Assembly: GCF_910592395.1 (NCBI RefSeq)
Contig: NC_088325.1
Coordinates: 2,048,001-2,112,000, forward strand
Direction: 5' to 3'
From: Lineus longissimus
Lineage: Eukaryota; Nemertea; Pilidiophora; Heteronemertea; Lineidae
DNA: 64,000 bases
A program made the translations under genes and the position numbers. The notes beneath the pieces were generated by a model. The model did no database searches, was not told the DNA's origin, and was given only the letters and a program-made list of their open reading frames with translations. Positions 54,421 to 64,000 of the stretch are shown in pieces. How positions within the stretch are numbered: position 1 is the first letter of the stretch; each line of letters starts with the position of its first letter.

Positions 54421-55674
54421 AAAATTGCTGGTTAGCAGGACATTTTCGTCAAATTGGCTGACATAAGGCAAATTGATGCCTAACTGTAGTGGCATACATG
54501 TACACCTAAAAGTTCACAACAGGAAAGAAAAAGAGAATATTATGTGAGAATTGTGTTTAAATATAACCTCAGAATGGTAGAACTTCTACCAAGAAGTAAG
54601 AAAGAGTAGTCTTTATCATTTCTTGCGTCTATTCATATCCATCTTCTTCAATTCTGTAAGTGAAAATCCAATGTATTAATGGAGGTGTGAGGATTATATA
54701 AAAAAATATCATAATGGATGGTATTCTTCCCTACTGAGACCATTAGATGTTGTATAGGTCAGAAAATGGTTGAAAAATTTATATTGCAAGTCTTGATATA
54801 ATGGTTAAGTTAAACTTGGCCACGATGAAATTACTGCTTTCAATGTTTTGTAAATGGTCTGTATTGTTAGGGTGTTACTTTTGTGAGGGAACTGCATTAA
54901 CGTGACTGTCTATATAAGGATATAAAATCTATTACACAACTTTCGGTGAGACGGTTCTCATAAGTTGAAAGGGTTTGCTACAAACAACATTTCAGAAAGA
55001 AGATCAAAGCCTGGTTGTTAAAAAAAAATTTACTAACTTTGGCGTTAGTTAATGTGGTGTTGTTAATCCTTCGACTTAAGCCCTCAGAGTTACAACCAAG
55101 TTTACGCCAGCCCTCATCAAAAAAGTTGTTTCGAATACTCCCTGACCTTTCTTTACGAAAATGACTAGATATTTTTCTTATTTTGCTTCAAGATTGTCAT
55201 TAATCAATATCGGGGAAAATTGGCGATGTAAAAGTCTGATGCTGAATATTTTGATCTCATACTATCAACTATCATTTGAAATATATAATCTAGACATCAT
55301 AGAAATAAAAATAATTACTGGTCGTTAACTGGGCCCACCTTTCATAGAAACATATCTGCTTTGTGATTTTCATTTAATTTCATTGATTCCAAACTTGCAT
55401 TTGAAATCAATGAACAGAACGACGATGTTATCATCATCCACTAACATTTTGTTTGCTTTTTCACCGTGAAAATGTCAGAACCGTTTCAAAACCTTGAAAC
55501 CTTGTGACTGAATCCGGTGACTGTCGTTAAAAAAAATAACAACATCGTTCTGCATACATATATGGGCAATGCAATTTTCTAAAATCCAAACTGTATGTGA
55601 ATAAAAGAAGAAATATTTGAGATTATCGACTATTTTCGAAACCTTCCGGCTTGAGGCGGGTTTGTATCAAGTTC
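54421..55674. other. Unassigned AT-rich stretch
   Basis: No ORF above 60 codons and no repeat family was recognised. Confidence 0.35.
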
Positions 55675-55896
55675 TTAAAGGGGTTCTATAGGAAGCAGCT
55701 AAGTAGGCAAGATAAAGTTTAACAAAGTCGCCAATAGGGGTCTCTCACATCTCGCAAAACGTCAGAACTGTTACCGCTTGTACGAGGAATATATCTAGTG
55801 CTGAATCTAACATGATCGAGTGCCCTCACTGCGTATATTAGTCACTTGAAGATGGCAAATTTAAGCCCCCTGCACCTGCCTATAGTCCCCCTTTAA
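55675..55896 (+). mobile_element. MITE family H, complete
   Basis: TTAAAGGGGTTCTATAGGAA at the left and CTGCCTATAGTCCCCCTTTAA-type end at the right; TTAA on both sides. The same internal order as at 30807, including GTCGCCAATAGGGGTCTCTC. Confidence 0.8.
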
Positions 55897-56309
55897 GGTA
55901 GTATCGAGCCAATCTTTTTGAAATGGATACAGTGATATCTGCATAGGAGATGTTTGTGGATATAGCTTCAAGTGATTGTCTGTGTGTGTGCGTCTGTGTT
56001 TCTTGTGATTTCGAATGTTGAAAAATTTTTTTCAAAAACACTTACATAGCATCTGATGCTATTTAAAAGTACTGGATAAAATGTATCGATAATTATGCCA
56101 TCTTGCCCATTAGCGTGGATTCTTTTGTTCTTAAGTGTTTTGCCCGAGGCACTCGGTTTCAAAGGTGTGGTCTTCCTCTTCGTCTTCTTAATTTGCATAC
56201 TGTTAACCTTGAAATTTTCACTGCTTTCATCTGTGTGTCCTTGAGCAAGACTCTTAACCCTCGATTGCTTCATCCTATGACTTAGATGAAAAAACCAAGG
56301 CTCTGCCTC
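55897..56309. other. Unassigned spacer
   Basis: Frames on both strands near 56.0-56.3 kb have no domain. Confidence 0.3.
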
Positions 56310-56800
56310 CCTAGGGCTTACATTCTTCTTCTTTTATGCAACGTGATGGTTCAAGCCATCACAAGTGCAAGGGACCTTCGCCATGGTTTCTGTCACTAAC
56401 AGCTTCCAACAAGTCTTCACCAAGACCAGCTACCGCACATCTCGCGTCACTGGGTCAAGCCATCTGACGCATGTCCTACCCCTTCTTCTCTTGCCACCAT
56501 CTTGTCCCGGTCGCCCGTTCAGCAGCTTCTTGGGGAGCCTGTCTCCTACCATATGGACAACATGCCCGTCAGCAGAGACATCTCAGGGCCTACCAGGGAA
56601 AGCGTTCCATGGCAAAGGAACTTCAAGAGAAGGGCCTAACGTGGGAGGCAGCCAGACAGCGAGCAGCCAACAGAGTTGAGTGGAGGACCCTGCATGGGGA
56701 ACGCCCCAATGTGCCACCTAGGGCACGAAGGGTCCTAAGGAAGGAGGACCAGGGAAAGCCGCAGCAAATTGGGGTTGGCAACTCCGTCTTCGCATGAACC
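56310..56800 (+). pseudogene. Probable LINE reverse transcriptase C-terminal remnant
   Basis: The plus frame at 56471-56797 contains LQEKGLTWEAARQRAANRVE followed by WRTL. The G-x-T-W-x-x-A-x-x-x-A-x-x-R-x-x-W-R pattern is common in the last residues of LINE endonuclease/reverse transcriptase proteins. The upstream part lacks recognisable RT motifs and is probably rearranged or frameshifted. The stretch is more GC-rich than its surroundings. A stop at 56795-56797 ends the frame; SINE-2 body sequence follows shortly after. Confidence 0.4.
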
Positions 56801-56849
56801 AGAGGCCAGGTTAAGAGTTCATCACGAGCTCTTCTTGTTTCTAACTTCA

Positions 56850-56930
56850 TGAGGTCTTGTGCTTGCCCTGACATAAGCACCAGATACAAGGAACCTCAGT
56901 TTTACCTTTTGGTCAAAATTTGTGTCGTAA
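56850..56930 (-). mobile_element. SINE-2 body fragment
   Basis: GCCCTGACATAAGCACCAGA and ATACAAGGAACCTCAGTTTT match the minus-strand SINE-2 body near 5.61-5.65 kb. Confidence 0.45.
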
Positions 56931-57593
56931 AACACTCATTTGCATCTAGTGGCCCTCATCTCATGCCTTAACAACATCCTACCCATAGCTGATTATGTTC
57001 CTACAAGGATTCAGGAACCAACAATTTCCCAAAATTACCTCCTTCATTATTACATATGGCCATCCTCATCTGGGTTCAACTACCAAAAGCCAAATAAGGG
57101 CTGTATAAGCATTGCATATTTTGGGATTTCGTCCATGTGGCACTTGAGCACAAAGAAATAAGGGAGGTATTATCTCCCGTGTTTTTACAGATGTCCAAAA
57201 CCCTCGTTAGGGTGTCTTTAGTCATTTGTTAGTACCCTTCTCTGACCCAAGCTGATGTTTGACTAAGGTGCATCTAATTAGGGCAGAAGTCCTTAAGTTT
57301 CTATATCAGGCCTAATTAGGAGAATTGTGCTAATTAGGTTGCTAATTAAGGGGAAATAAGGGCCTTACTCAAATTTTCACACCTTTGAGTTGGATACTTG
57401 GAAATAGCAATGATCAGCTCCCCTGGCAACTTGTTATGTTTGGTAATTGGTGATGGTTTGTTGGTGGGAGGTGACAAGTGTGTGATAAGCTTTCGTAAGA
57501 GCCAGTTGGGGATTTGTTCCCGTGTGTAGTGAAAGGTTGTATTGAAGGTAAAGTTATTGGGTTAAAATTCACATCCCCCTAGCAGAGAGGATA
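56931..57593. other. Unassigned intergenic stretch
   Basis: CTAATTAGG occurs several times near 57275-57350. Nothing else recognised. Confidence 0.3.
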
Positions 57594-57776
57594 TACAGTA
57601 GAACCTCTCTATTAAGGACACCCTCGGGACTGACAAGTGCTGTCCGCAATAGAAACGTGTCCTGATTAGAGAGGTCAAATTGAATGGAAATATCCAATTT
57701 TGGGATCAAAACTAGTGTCCTTAATACAGAGGTTGTCCTTATTAGAGAGGTGTCCGCTAAGAGAGGTTCTACTGTA
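57594..57776 (+). mobile_element. MITE family C, full length
   Basis: TACAGTAGAACCTCTCTATT to GAGAGGTTCTACTGTA, TA at both ends. Close to the reference copy at 17373. Confidence 0.85.
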
Positions 57777-57955
57777 GTTTGTTTGCATCCGACTATAAGT
57801 CCACGGAATAACACACATATTTCATCAATCATCAATCTCTTACCTCTTTTTGTGCCGTGATCAGGATTGTTAACTCATTCCCTATATTGTCATTCATTTC
57901 CGTATCATATTGACCGTCAAGTGTTCGCCATCACAACTATAATGGACGTAGAGCT
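57777..57955. other. Spacer
   Basis: Nothing recognised. Confidence 0.3.
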
Positions 57956-57963
57956 GAAATAGT

Positions 57964-58420
57964 GGTGTATGACCAACTCGGCCCATCACCAACTCGGCCT
58001 ACCAACTCGGCCTAGGTTATAAATCATTGGTTTATTGGCATAAGTTTTTCTTATATTTTTTTGTTTTTTGTTGGTATATATAGGCCTACTATGTATTCAT
58101 TCCCGTTGGAAATTTGAAGAAAATTCATTGGGATTTGAAGGAGAAATCCATGAAATAACGGCGGCGAGTGTGGAAAAGTCGCGGTTAGCACTCGAAATGC
58201 ACATTCATGACTGTGATTTCATGGATTTCTTCTCCAAATCTTGATGAATTCTCTTCAAATTTCCAACAGGAATGAATAAATAGTAGGCCTATATATATAG
58301 CAACAAAATAAAACAATATAAGGAAAACTATGCCAATAAACCGATGATTTATAACCCAGGCCGAGTTGGTGGGCCGAGTTGGTGGGCCGAGTTGGTAATA
58401 GGCCGAGTTGCCCCGTAATC
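57964..58420. mobile_element. MITE family J: large palindrome with CAACTCGGC subrepeats
   Basis: Two arms of about 185-200 bp face each other around a GC-richer centre (about 58160-58211). Shared inverted phrases include GGTTATAAATCAT, TTTATTGGCATA, TAGGCCTACTAT, TTGGAAATTTGAAGA and AAATCCATGAAAT. Each end carries three or four copies of (AC)CAACTCGGCC. The direct repeat GAAATAGT (57956-57963 and 58421-58428) may be an 8-bp target duplication. Arms have diverged by roughly 15 percent. A 124-codon minus frame crosses the right arm and is not accepted as a gene. Confidence 0.7.
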
Positions 58421-58428
58421 GAAATAGT

Positions 58429-59480
58429 TTGTCACACATCTCCTCCGTCAGATCAGATCGGATGACCTCAAAACTTTTCCTGAAAGTCGTGGTTGATATG
58501 GAGATGCACCTCGCCGGGTTAAATTGGTAAAATTTGCAGCTATCTCGGAGAAATAGCATATTTTGTTCTTTCTATATATGGGCATAATCATTTCATTTTA
58601 CCCAAATTGCTCCAACCCCACAGTAAGCCAACCCCCTAAAACAACCCGCGCCACGGGTATTATGCCAGTGGTAATAATACACCTCAAATATAGCAGATGA
58701 TACCATCCACAGGGAGACTGCACGTTTCCCCAGATAAAAAAAATTCATGATTCATGTCAGCCACCTTTAAGAAATGGATGAAGGTTTTCTTTCAACTTTC
58801 ATCTGTCATCATCAGTAAAACAACAAATTGATTGAAGTGATGATTTTATCCGAAGACTGAAAAATTGACGATACCATATGTCGCTGCAATAAAAATCGCT
58901 TGTTTGCTGTGCGTTTAACAGTAAGGTAGGCCTATACTGAGTTGGCTGCAAAATATACACAGAGCCGGCACCGTAACCCCGAATTTTGCACCTCAAATAA
59001 ACATGTCCTGAAATAACCTGTGAAACTTTCTCATGATCTTAAAAAATCCATTCAAATGTTTCCTCCTATATTCCTCCTGTATTGCAGTGCTCTCTTTCAA
59101 ATCTAAGCCATAAATTGGCCACAAAATCCTTAACATCACTCCTTAAATTCCCATTCCGCTTTAGAACTTCTTGAAAACATTTTTGTCAATTCTTTACCCC
59201 TATTATCCGATCTTCAAAAAAATCCCCGAAAGTCGCCATAATTATCCCCTTTTGTGCTCTAGCCCGCAGTATACTTAACTGATTTGATAGAAACGGGACT
59301 CCAAAACCTGGTAATTAGGCATTCACGGGGTTAACAATGGTGCACAGCCTTGCGAAAACTCTCTCGAGAATTCTATGAATACCCAAGGGTAATTTCGTCC
59401 CATTTTTAGCCCATTTTCTCTGACATCACAGCCTTTAGTCATCAAATACGCTGCTTTTGTACTCAGTTTGCTATTCAGTG
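58429..59480. other. Mostly unassigned; one MITE E end
   Basis: GTCGCTGCAATAAAAATCGC followed by TTGTTTGCTGTGCGTTTAA at about 58881-58920 is a family E end without a partner. Nothing else recognised. Confidence 0.4.
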
Positions 59481-60430
59481 TATCGTTTTGAGCAGGATAT
59501 ACGCTGACCCACGAACAGTGAGTTGGCAGTACACACTGGAGTTCCTTCGTGAGAGGTGCTGATGAGGTGCTGATCTCTTCAGTGTAAGCAAAGCGGATTT
59601 CTTAAGCAATTTTGCACCCCTTTCCAGGATTTTTAGTCAAGTTTTGAGCTATTTGTCCCGTGGATCACTTTGAGCAGGATATATGCTGACCCACGAACAG
59701 TGAGTTGGCAGTACACACTGGAGTTCCTTCCTGAGAGGTGCTGATGAGGTGCTGATCTCTTCAGTGTAAGAAGAGCGGATTTCTTAAGCAATTTTGCACC
59801 CCTTTCAGAGATTTTCAGTCAAGTTTTACCTATTTGCCCGTGTATCACTTTGATCAGGATATACGCTGACCCACGAACAGTGAGGTGGCAGTGCACACTG
59901 GAGTTCCTTCCTGAGAGGTGCTGATGAGGTGCTGATCTCTTCAGTGTAAGCAGAGTGGATTTCTTAAGCAATTTTTCACCCCTTTCCGGGATTTTCAGTC
60001 AAGTTTTGAGCTATTTGTCCCGTGTATCACTTTGAGCAGGATATAGGGTGACCCATGAACAAGGAGATGGCAGTACACACTGGAGTTCCTCAGTGAAAGG
60101 TGCCGAGTTTCATAGACAGCTAGAGCTGCCAGTCTCTCCTTCGTAATAGGGTGCTTAGCGGATTTCTTATGCGATTTCGCACCCCTTTCCTGGATTTCCG
60201 GTTGAAGTTTTCACCTGTTTTCTGTGAACTATAAACCTATTCACATCGGATATTTAACAAGGTGATGATCTTCAGTGTAAAAGCGGATTTCATTTGCGAG
60301 TTTTGACTCCTTTCTCGGATTTCGGTTGAAGTTTTGACCTATTTGCCCTGTGGACTATAACCTAGCGCATCGGATATTCAACAAGGTGATGTGCTTTGTG
60401 GAATAGCAGCTGATTTTACAAATCCCTTTC
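59481..60430 (+). repeat. Satellite, about 181-bp unit, four copies plus decayed units
   Basis: GA(G/T)CAGGATATA recurs at about 59490, 59672, 59852 and 60034. Each unit has CCCACGAACAGTGAG.TGGCAG, GGTGCTGATGAGGTGCTGATC and GATTTCTTAAGCAATTTTGC. From about 60120 to 60430 shorter decayed relatives continue with GGATATT.AACAAGGTGATG. Confidence 0.8.
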
Positions 60431-61314
60431 ATCAATCCCACTTCAGAATTTTCATCAAAGTTTTGAACTTTGAATTTGAATTTTCAAAGGATTAAACCTT
60501 TACACCTCCGACTTCAAATAGTTGCCGATCTTTTCAACTTTGATTTCGTCATCTGACCAAAAATTGTGACTTTGTGTTCAATGGGGATGATCATAACATA
60601 ATAAGGATTTCTGCTGAATCGGGTGAGCTTTGTACGTCAGTTCCGATTTACTTCTAAACCTACAGATCTATTTGACCTTTCAGTCTCCAGGTGACCAAAA
60701 ATTAATCTTTGTCACCAAATCCTAGCAAGAATTGTTGAAATCTGAGAGATATCTTGTGATATTCTTCAACCTTGGTGTGATATTTTGACCTCTGAACTGC
60801 CTGCTCAGAGTTCAACGTCCAGGTGCCAAATCTCCAAGGATACTAGGTCTATTCATTGTGTGGAGAAACATCCTAGAGGATTGGAGTAACTCTGCTAACT
60901 TGCACGATGGATTATCAATAGGTGTAGACAGTGTTGGTTCTCTTGATCTCAGATTTAGACAGTGTTGGTGTCCTTGATATCAGATTCTGACAAAGAAATC
61001 GAGTGTGGTTGGTGTTGATCTTTGGATTATCAATCATTTGAGGTTTGGAGTACTAAAGCGGTGCTCACTTGTGGATATTTATTCTCTGGATTTATATCCC
61101 TTTTGGTGGTTATTTCATATTTTGGTGAGTAAAACAAGGAAGAGTTGCCTTTTTTCTTCAATTTTTCTGCGTTCATTCTTAAAATAAAAATAAAGGTTTT
61201 TGAGCTCGCGGACATCTTCCAGTCAACACATATATGCACATCCCTGGTCGGCTTCTCAGGGAAATAAAAGGGTTTTTCACAGGGTCAAAAACCCTAAAGG
61301 ACTTTTCATTTTCC
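60431..61314. other. Unassigned intergenic stretch
   Basis: AGACAGTGTTGGT(T/G) with TCCTTGAT.TCAGATT is doubled near 60926 and 60956. Nothing else recognised. Confidence 0.3.
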
Positions 61315-61548
61315 TTAAAGGCCTAGGCCATTGGTTAGAAATTCGTAATTGAATATGAAAATTTTCAAATGCGTAAATACGCGCTAAATATAAATTTCAC
61401 CATTGCTGTTGTGTGGACATATAAACAAATACTGTGAATGCCAAATTTCAACAAATTTGTATGCACAATAACTACACTATGGCATTGTGTATAACTGCAT
61501 TTCTATTTTCCTGGACCACCATTAATTACGACCGGCGTACCCCTTTAA
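61315..61548 (+). mobile_element. MITE family I, complete
   Basis: 234 bp from TTAAAGGCCTAGGCCATT to GGCGTACCCCTTTAA, TTAA at both ends. The cleanest family I copy. Confidence 0.85.
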
Positions 61549-61915
61549 GAGGGGTACATCTAAATGATGGCTGAGAAACCCATTAAAACGCTCAAATAGT
61601 TTTGTTTTTGAGTGTAGATCAAAATGATAAATTCTGTGGTAGGGGGATGATATGAGTTTTAGAGCGTAAATCATCCTGGCATTTTTCCTCTCATTAGTCT
61701 ATTCTATTAGTTTGAATGAAATGAACAGACGTCTATCGCCGAAGTTCAGGATATATAGATACGGCCACAAAATATTATATTCATCGGCGCAGTTGGAAGA
61801 AAACAGCTGATGCTGACAGGATAATGATGTCAGGGTAATATTTCTGATTCAGAACATGCAAGATGTGGGTAACGAGCTACTATATAACATAGCGGGTGAT
61901 ACATCTTGAAGGTGA
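61549..61915. other. Unassigned spacer
   Basis: Nothing recognised. Confidence 0.3.
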
Positions 61916-61982
61916 AGTTTTAAAGGCCTACTGTATGCCGTGTGTTGAAAGTTTGTAATTGAATTTGAAAAGTTCTAATTGC
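61916..61982 (+). mobile_element. MITE family I left-end fragment
   Basis: TTAAAGGCCTACTGTATGCC and GTAATTGAATTTGAAAA match the left end of the copy at 61315; the rest is missing. Confidence 0.55.
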
Positions 61983-63369
61983 CTTCTTTGACTAACAAAT
62001 ATTTTCTGCTATTGCGTGCCAACCTAACATTGCCAATACCTAACCTGACAAGTCTTCATTCATTATAGCTTTGATGACTTATTCTAAACCAATGTAAATT
62101 GCATGTTTTCAATGGTAAGGCCAGTGAAATTTGATTATTCGGTTGTTGTCAGTAATGGTGTAATGATACTGAGTGTTTCCATAATTACTCTCATTGTTTG
62201 GGGAATGCTAAAATACGGATTGACACGTTTCTCTTTGTGGCACCGAATTGAAAAGTCATGGCCTCTTTGACTAGTATTGTATGGGACACTGAATCCTGGG
62301 GAACATAGAAAATGTCACACCAACTCAGACTCGAGATGAGAAAAACTAAAAACAAGCCTTCTGGCGGGAGTTCTTCACTTCTTGAGTTCTGAGTCACTTC
62401 TTGTGAAAAAAAGTGGTGATGAGATTTGACAAAAATTCCTGAATGTTCTTGAAAATGGTTGCTGAGAAACGTATCTTCTCATTGCGTTGGCCTTGCATGA
62501 ATGTCACTTTCGCTAGTGGATTATGGGTAATGCGTTCCGTCTGGAGATGACAAAATCATATTTGCGGATATTTGCTTATTGCAGATCTATCAACATGCGA
62601 TTTGGAAGCGGGCAGAATTGAGTTATTTTTTGTTTCTTTCTACTTTTGGAGAAAATGACATTACGGAGATTTCATTTCTTTGTCAATTTCTTTGTTTATT
62701 TTCATGTCGTCCTAATGGACAACCTGACAGAGAGAAATATTAAGTCATTTGGTAAAAATGATTCCTAACAAGCTCACAAAAAATAAAACAAATGTAACGT
62801 GAGTTTTTTTGTTCAACGTAGGAAACTGCTGAAAAGTTTGGGGAAGCAAATCACCTTGAAAATCGTGGTCAAATGACTGTTGTGCGAAAACGTTGTAAGT
62901 GGTTGTGATTGTGAAGAAATTTCTCAAAAACAATCACTTAGAAATGAAGACCAAGCTTGGAAGTGATACAAAATGATGCGTCAAACGTTATCAGATAAAC
63001 AACCATACATGTAGATGAAAAATGTCTCTGTTGATATGAGAGAAATTAGTCAAGATAACATATGGATGATGTCACATGAATCTGTTGCTGCTATTAGCAA
63101 GGTTTTGCTGTAAAGATGATAGAACTGGAAACAAAAGATGTTGTCCAGACTTTCTTTCTAAAATCGGACAGAAAAAGGGTTCATAGTGTGGAAAGGGATG
63201 CTGCGCCTCAAGGAACCTTGTAAAAATAAACAAAGCAGAACATTTCTATCTTAGTCATGAATGAATCCCTACCACTTTCATTCATCCATTGAGAACAAAA
63301 CCACGTTAAAAATGGAAAGCGGAAAGCGCTAAGAAAATACGAAACCGTATTGAATAACACAGATTAGGC
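61983..63369. other. Unassigned AT-rich stretch
   Basis: Minus-strand frames near 62.2-62.4 and 62.7-62.9 kb are short and without domains. No repeat recognised. Confidence 0.3.
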
Positions 63370-63600
63370 TAAATGTGACCCGCTCTACCAAAACTAGGCG
63401 CTTGTCGCATCTGAACTTGACAGGTTGATACGGACTTGTTGTTCATTTCCCTATTGTAGACCTTTTGTGAAATGTGACCAAATCAGTTTGTAATAGATTT
63501 CACAAAAGGTCTACAATAGGGAAATGAACAACAAGTCCGTATCAACCTGTCGAGTTCAGATGCGACAAGCGCCTTGTTTTGGTAGAGCGAGTCACAAATA
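63370..63600. mobile_element. MITE family B, complete hairpin
   Basis: Two arms of about 100 bp (63374-63473 and 63497-63596) are inverted copies with few mismatches, around a 23-bp loop. Ends read TAAATGTGACCCGCTCTACC and, complementary, TATTTGTGACTCGCTCTACC. TA lies at both tips. No coding capacity. Confidence 0.85.
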
Positions 63601-64000
63601 TGCTAAAAGCTATAAATGCTAAAAAAAAGCAGGATTTTTGATATGACAATAAGTTAGCATAATCACGTCACTTTGTTCAATAACATGCAATTTCCGCGCA
63701 ACCTTGCGCGCAGAATTTCAAAAAGAGATCCGTCGAGGACCTGCGGCGATCGAAATAACTTGATAATGTTTCTAACAGGTTGCTATGGTAACGGAAGGTG
63801 AAACTGTGGGCCGCGCCTGCCGGAGTGGAATTGCTAGCCATTTTTAGCCGGTTCGATCTGGCGTGACATTCGAAGATATTTGATCTATATGAGTCGCGAT
63901 TTGAATGAATGGCGATTGATTGGTTCTAATAGATCAGAGTTCTTTTTTGTGTGAAATGTCTTCGAGCATCGGCTTTTAGTGTGAATAGGTGGACTTGGAT
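63601..64000. promoter_or_regulatory. CpG-richer edge, possible promoter region
   Basis: From about 63690 the sequence becomes richer in CpG (CGCGCAACCTTGCGCGC, CCGTCGAGGACCTGCGGCG, GGGCCGCGCCTGCCGG) than most of the window. It holds an X-box, and an ETS-like CGGAAG follows at 63793. A gene start to the right of the window would explain this; none is visible here. Confidence 0.3.
63779..63792. promoter_or_regulatory. RFX-type X-box motif
   Basis: GTTGCTATGGTAAC fits the X-box consensus bound by RFX factors, which switch on ciliary genes in animals. Here it sits in a CpG-richer stretch, the most promoter-like setting of the three X-boxes. Confidence 0.45.

Noticed and set aside
56365-56679. 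Separate host gene in the GC-richer stretch
   Set aside because: The neighbouring frame has a LINE-type C-terminal pattern, so a retroelement remnant explains it better.
58185-58559. 124-codon minus-strand ORF with a hydrophobic stretch
   Set aside because: Most of it is the right arm of the family J palindrome.

Overview
The window looks like gene-poor DNA from an animal nuclear genome. It is AT-rich, has no operons or long open frames, and carries tRNA-headed SINEs, 3' ends of non-LTR retrotransposons (LINEs), many short inverted-repeat DNA elements (MITEs) and about 20 minisatellite or satellite arrays. A marine invertebrate is my best guess, partly because the motif TAGGCCTA is frequent. 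That guess comes from general style only; no gene here identifies the species.

Only one stretch looks like ordinary protein-coding sequence: a frame open from base 1 to a stop at 310-312, probably the terminal exon of a gene that lies mostly to the left. I could not name the protein. The right edge (about 63.6-64.0 kb) is richer in CpG and carries a full RFX-type X-box, so it may be promoter-like. A loose cluster of medium ORFs at 32.8-33.6 kb could be an old gene remnant, but I recognise no domain.

I sorted the MITEs into families labelled A to L. These letters are mine, not database names. A, D, G, H and I end in TTAA (piggyBac-like target). B and C end in TA. C is the commonest, with about 19 full or partial copies of a 170-190 bp element. 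K has 27-bp inverted ends and 8-bp target duplications (hAT-like). L is a 441-bp near-perfect palindrome with a 9-bp target duplication (Mutator-like). J is a palindrome whose ends carry repeated CAACTCGGC. E has GCGCT ends. F is a dispersed repeat without clear ends. Several are nested: B in A (0.7-1.1 kb), K in A (18.4 kb), C in C (26.7 kb), a LINE in C (25.5 kb), E in a mariner-like element (43.4 kb), SINE-3 in a satellite (19.4 kb) and SINE-1 in a satellite (51.2 kb). These give a relative order of insertion.

Tandem arrays, by position: 2.4, 6.8, 8.8, 10.4, 13.8, 15.2, 17.6, 19.2, 20.2, 23.9, 24.8, 27.5, 29.3, 34.9, 35.7, 39.0, 40.4, 41.9, 44.5, 46.9, 51.0, 52.3, 53.9 and 59.5 kb. Several clearly grew out of MITE sequence (13.8, 17.6, 34.9 and 46.9 kb). 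Most of the longer open frames are these repeats read as protein.

The most notable items are a hAT-like MITE whose centre is a block of telomere repeat (9.5 kb), a young Mutator-like palindrome (37.8 kb), a 52-bp satellite growing from one end of a TTAA MITE (17.6 kb), and three complete X-box motifs. I found no undescribed multi-gene system. All repeat calls come from reading the sequence by eye; family names rest on ends and target duplications, not on searches.
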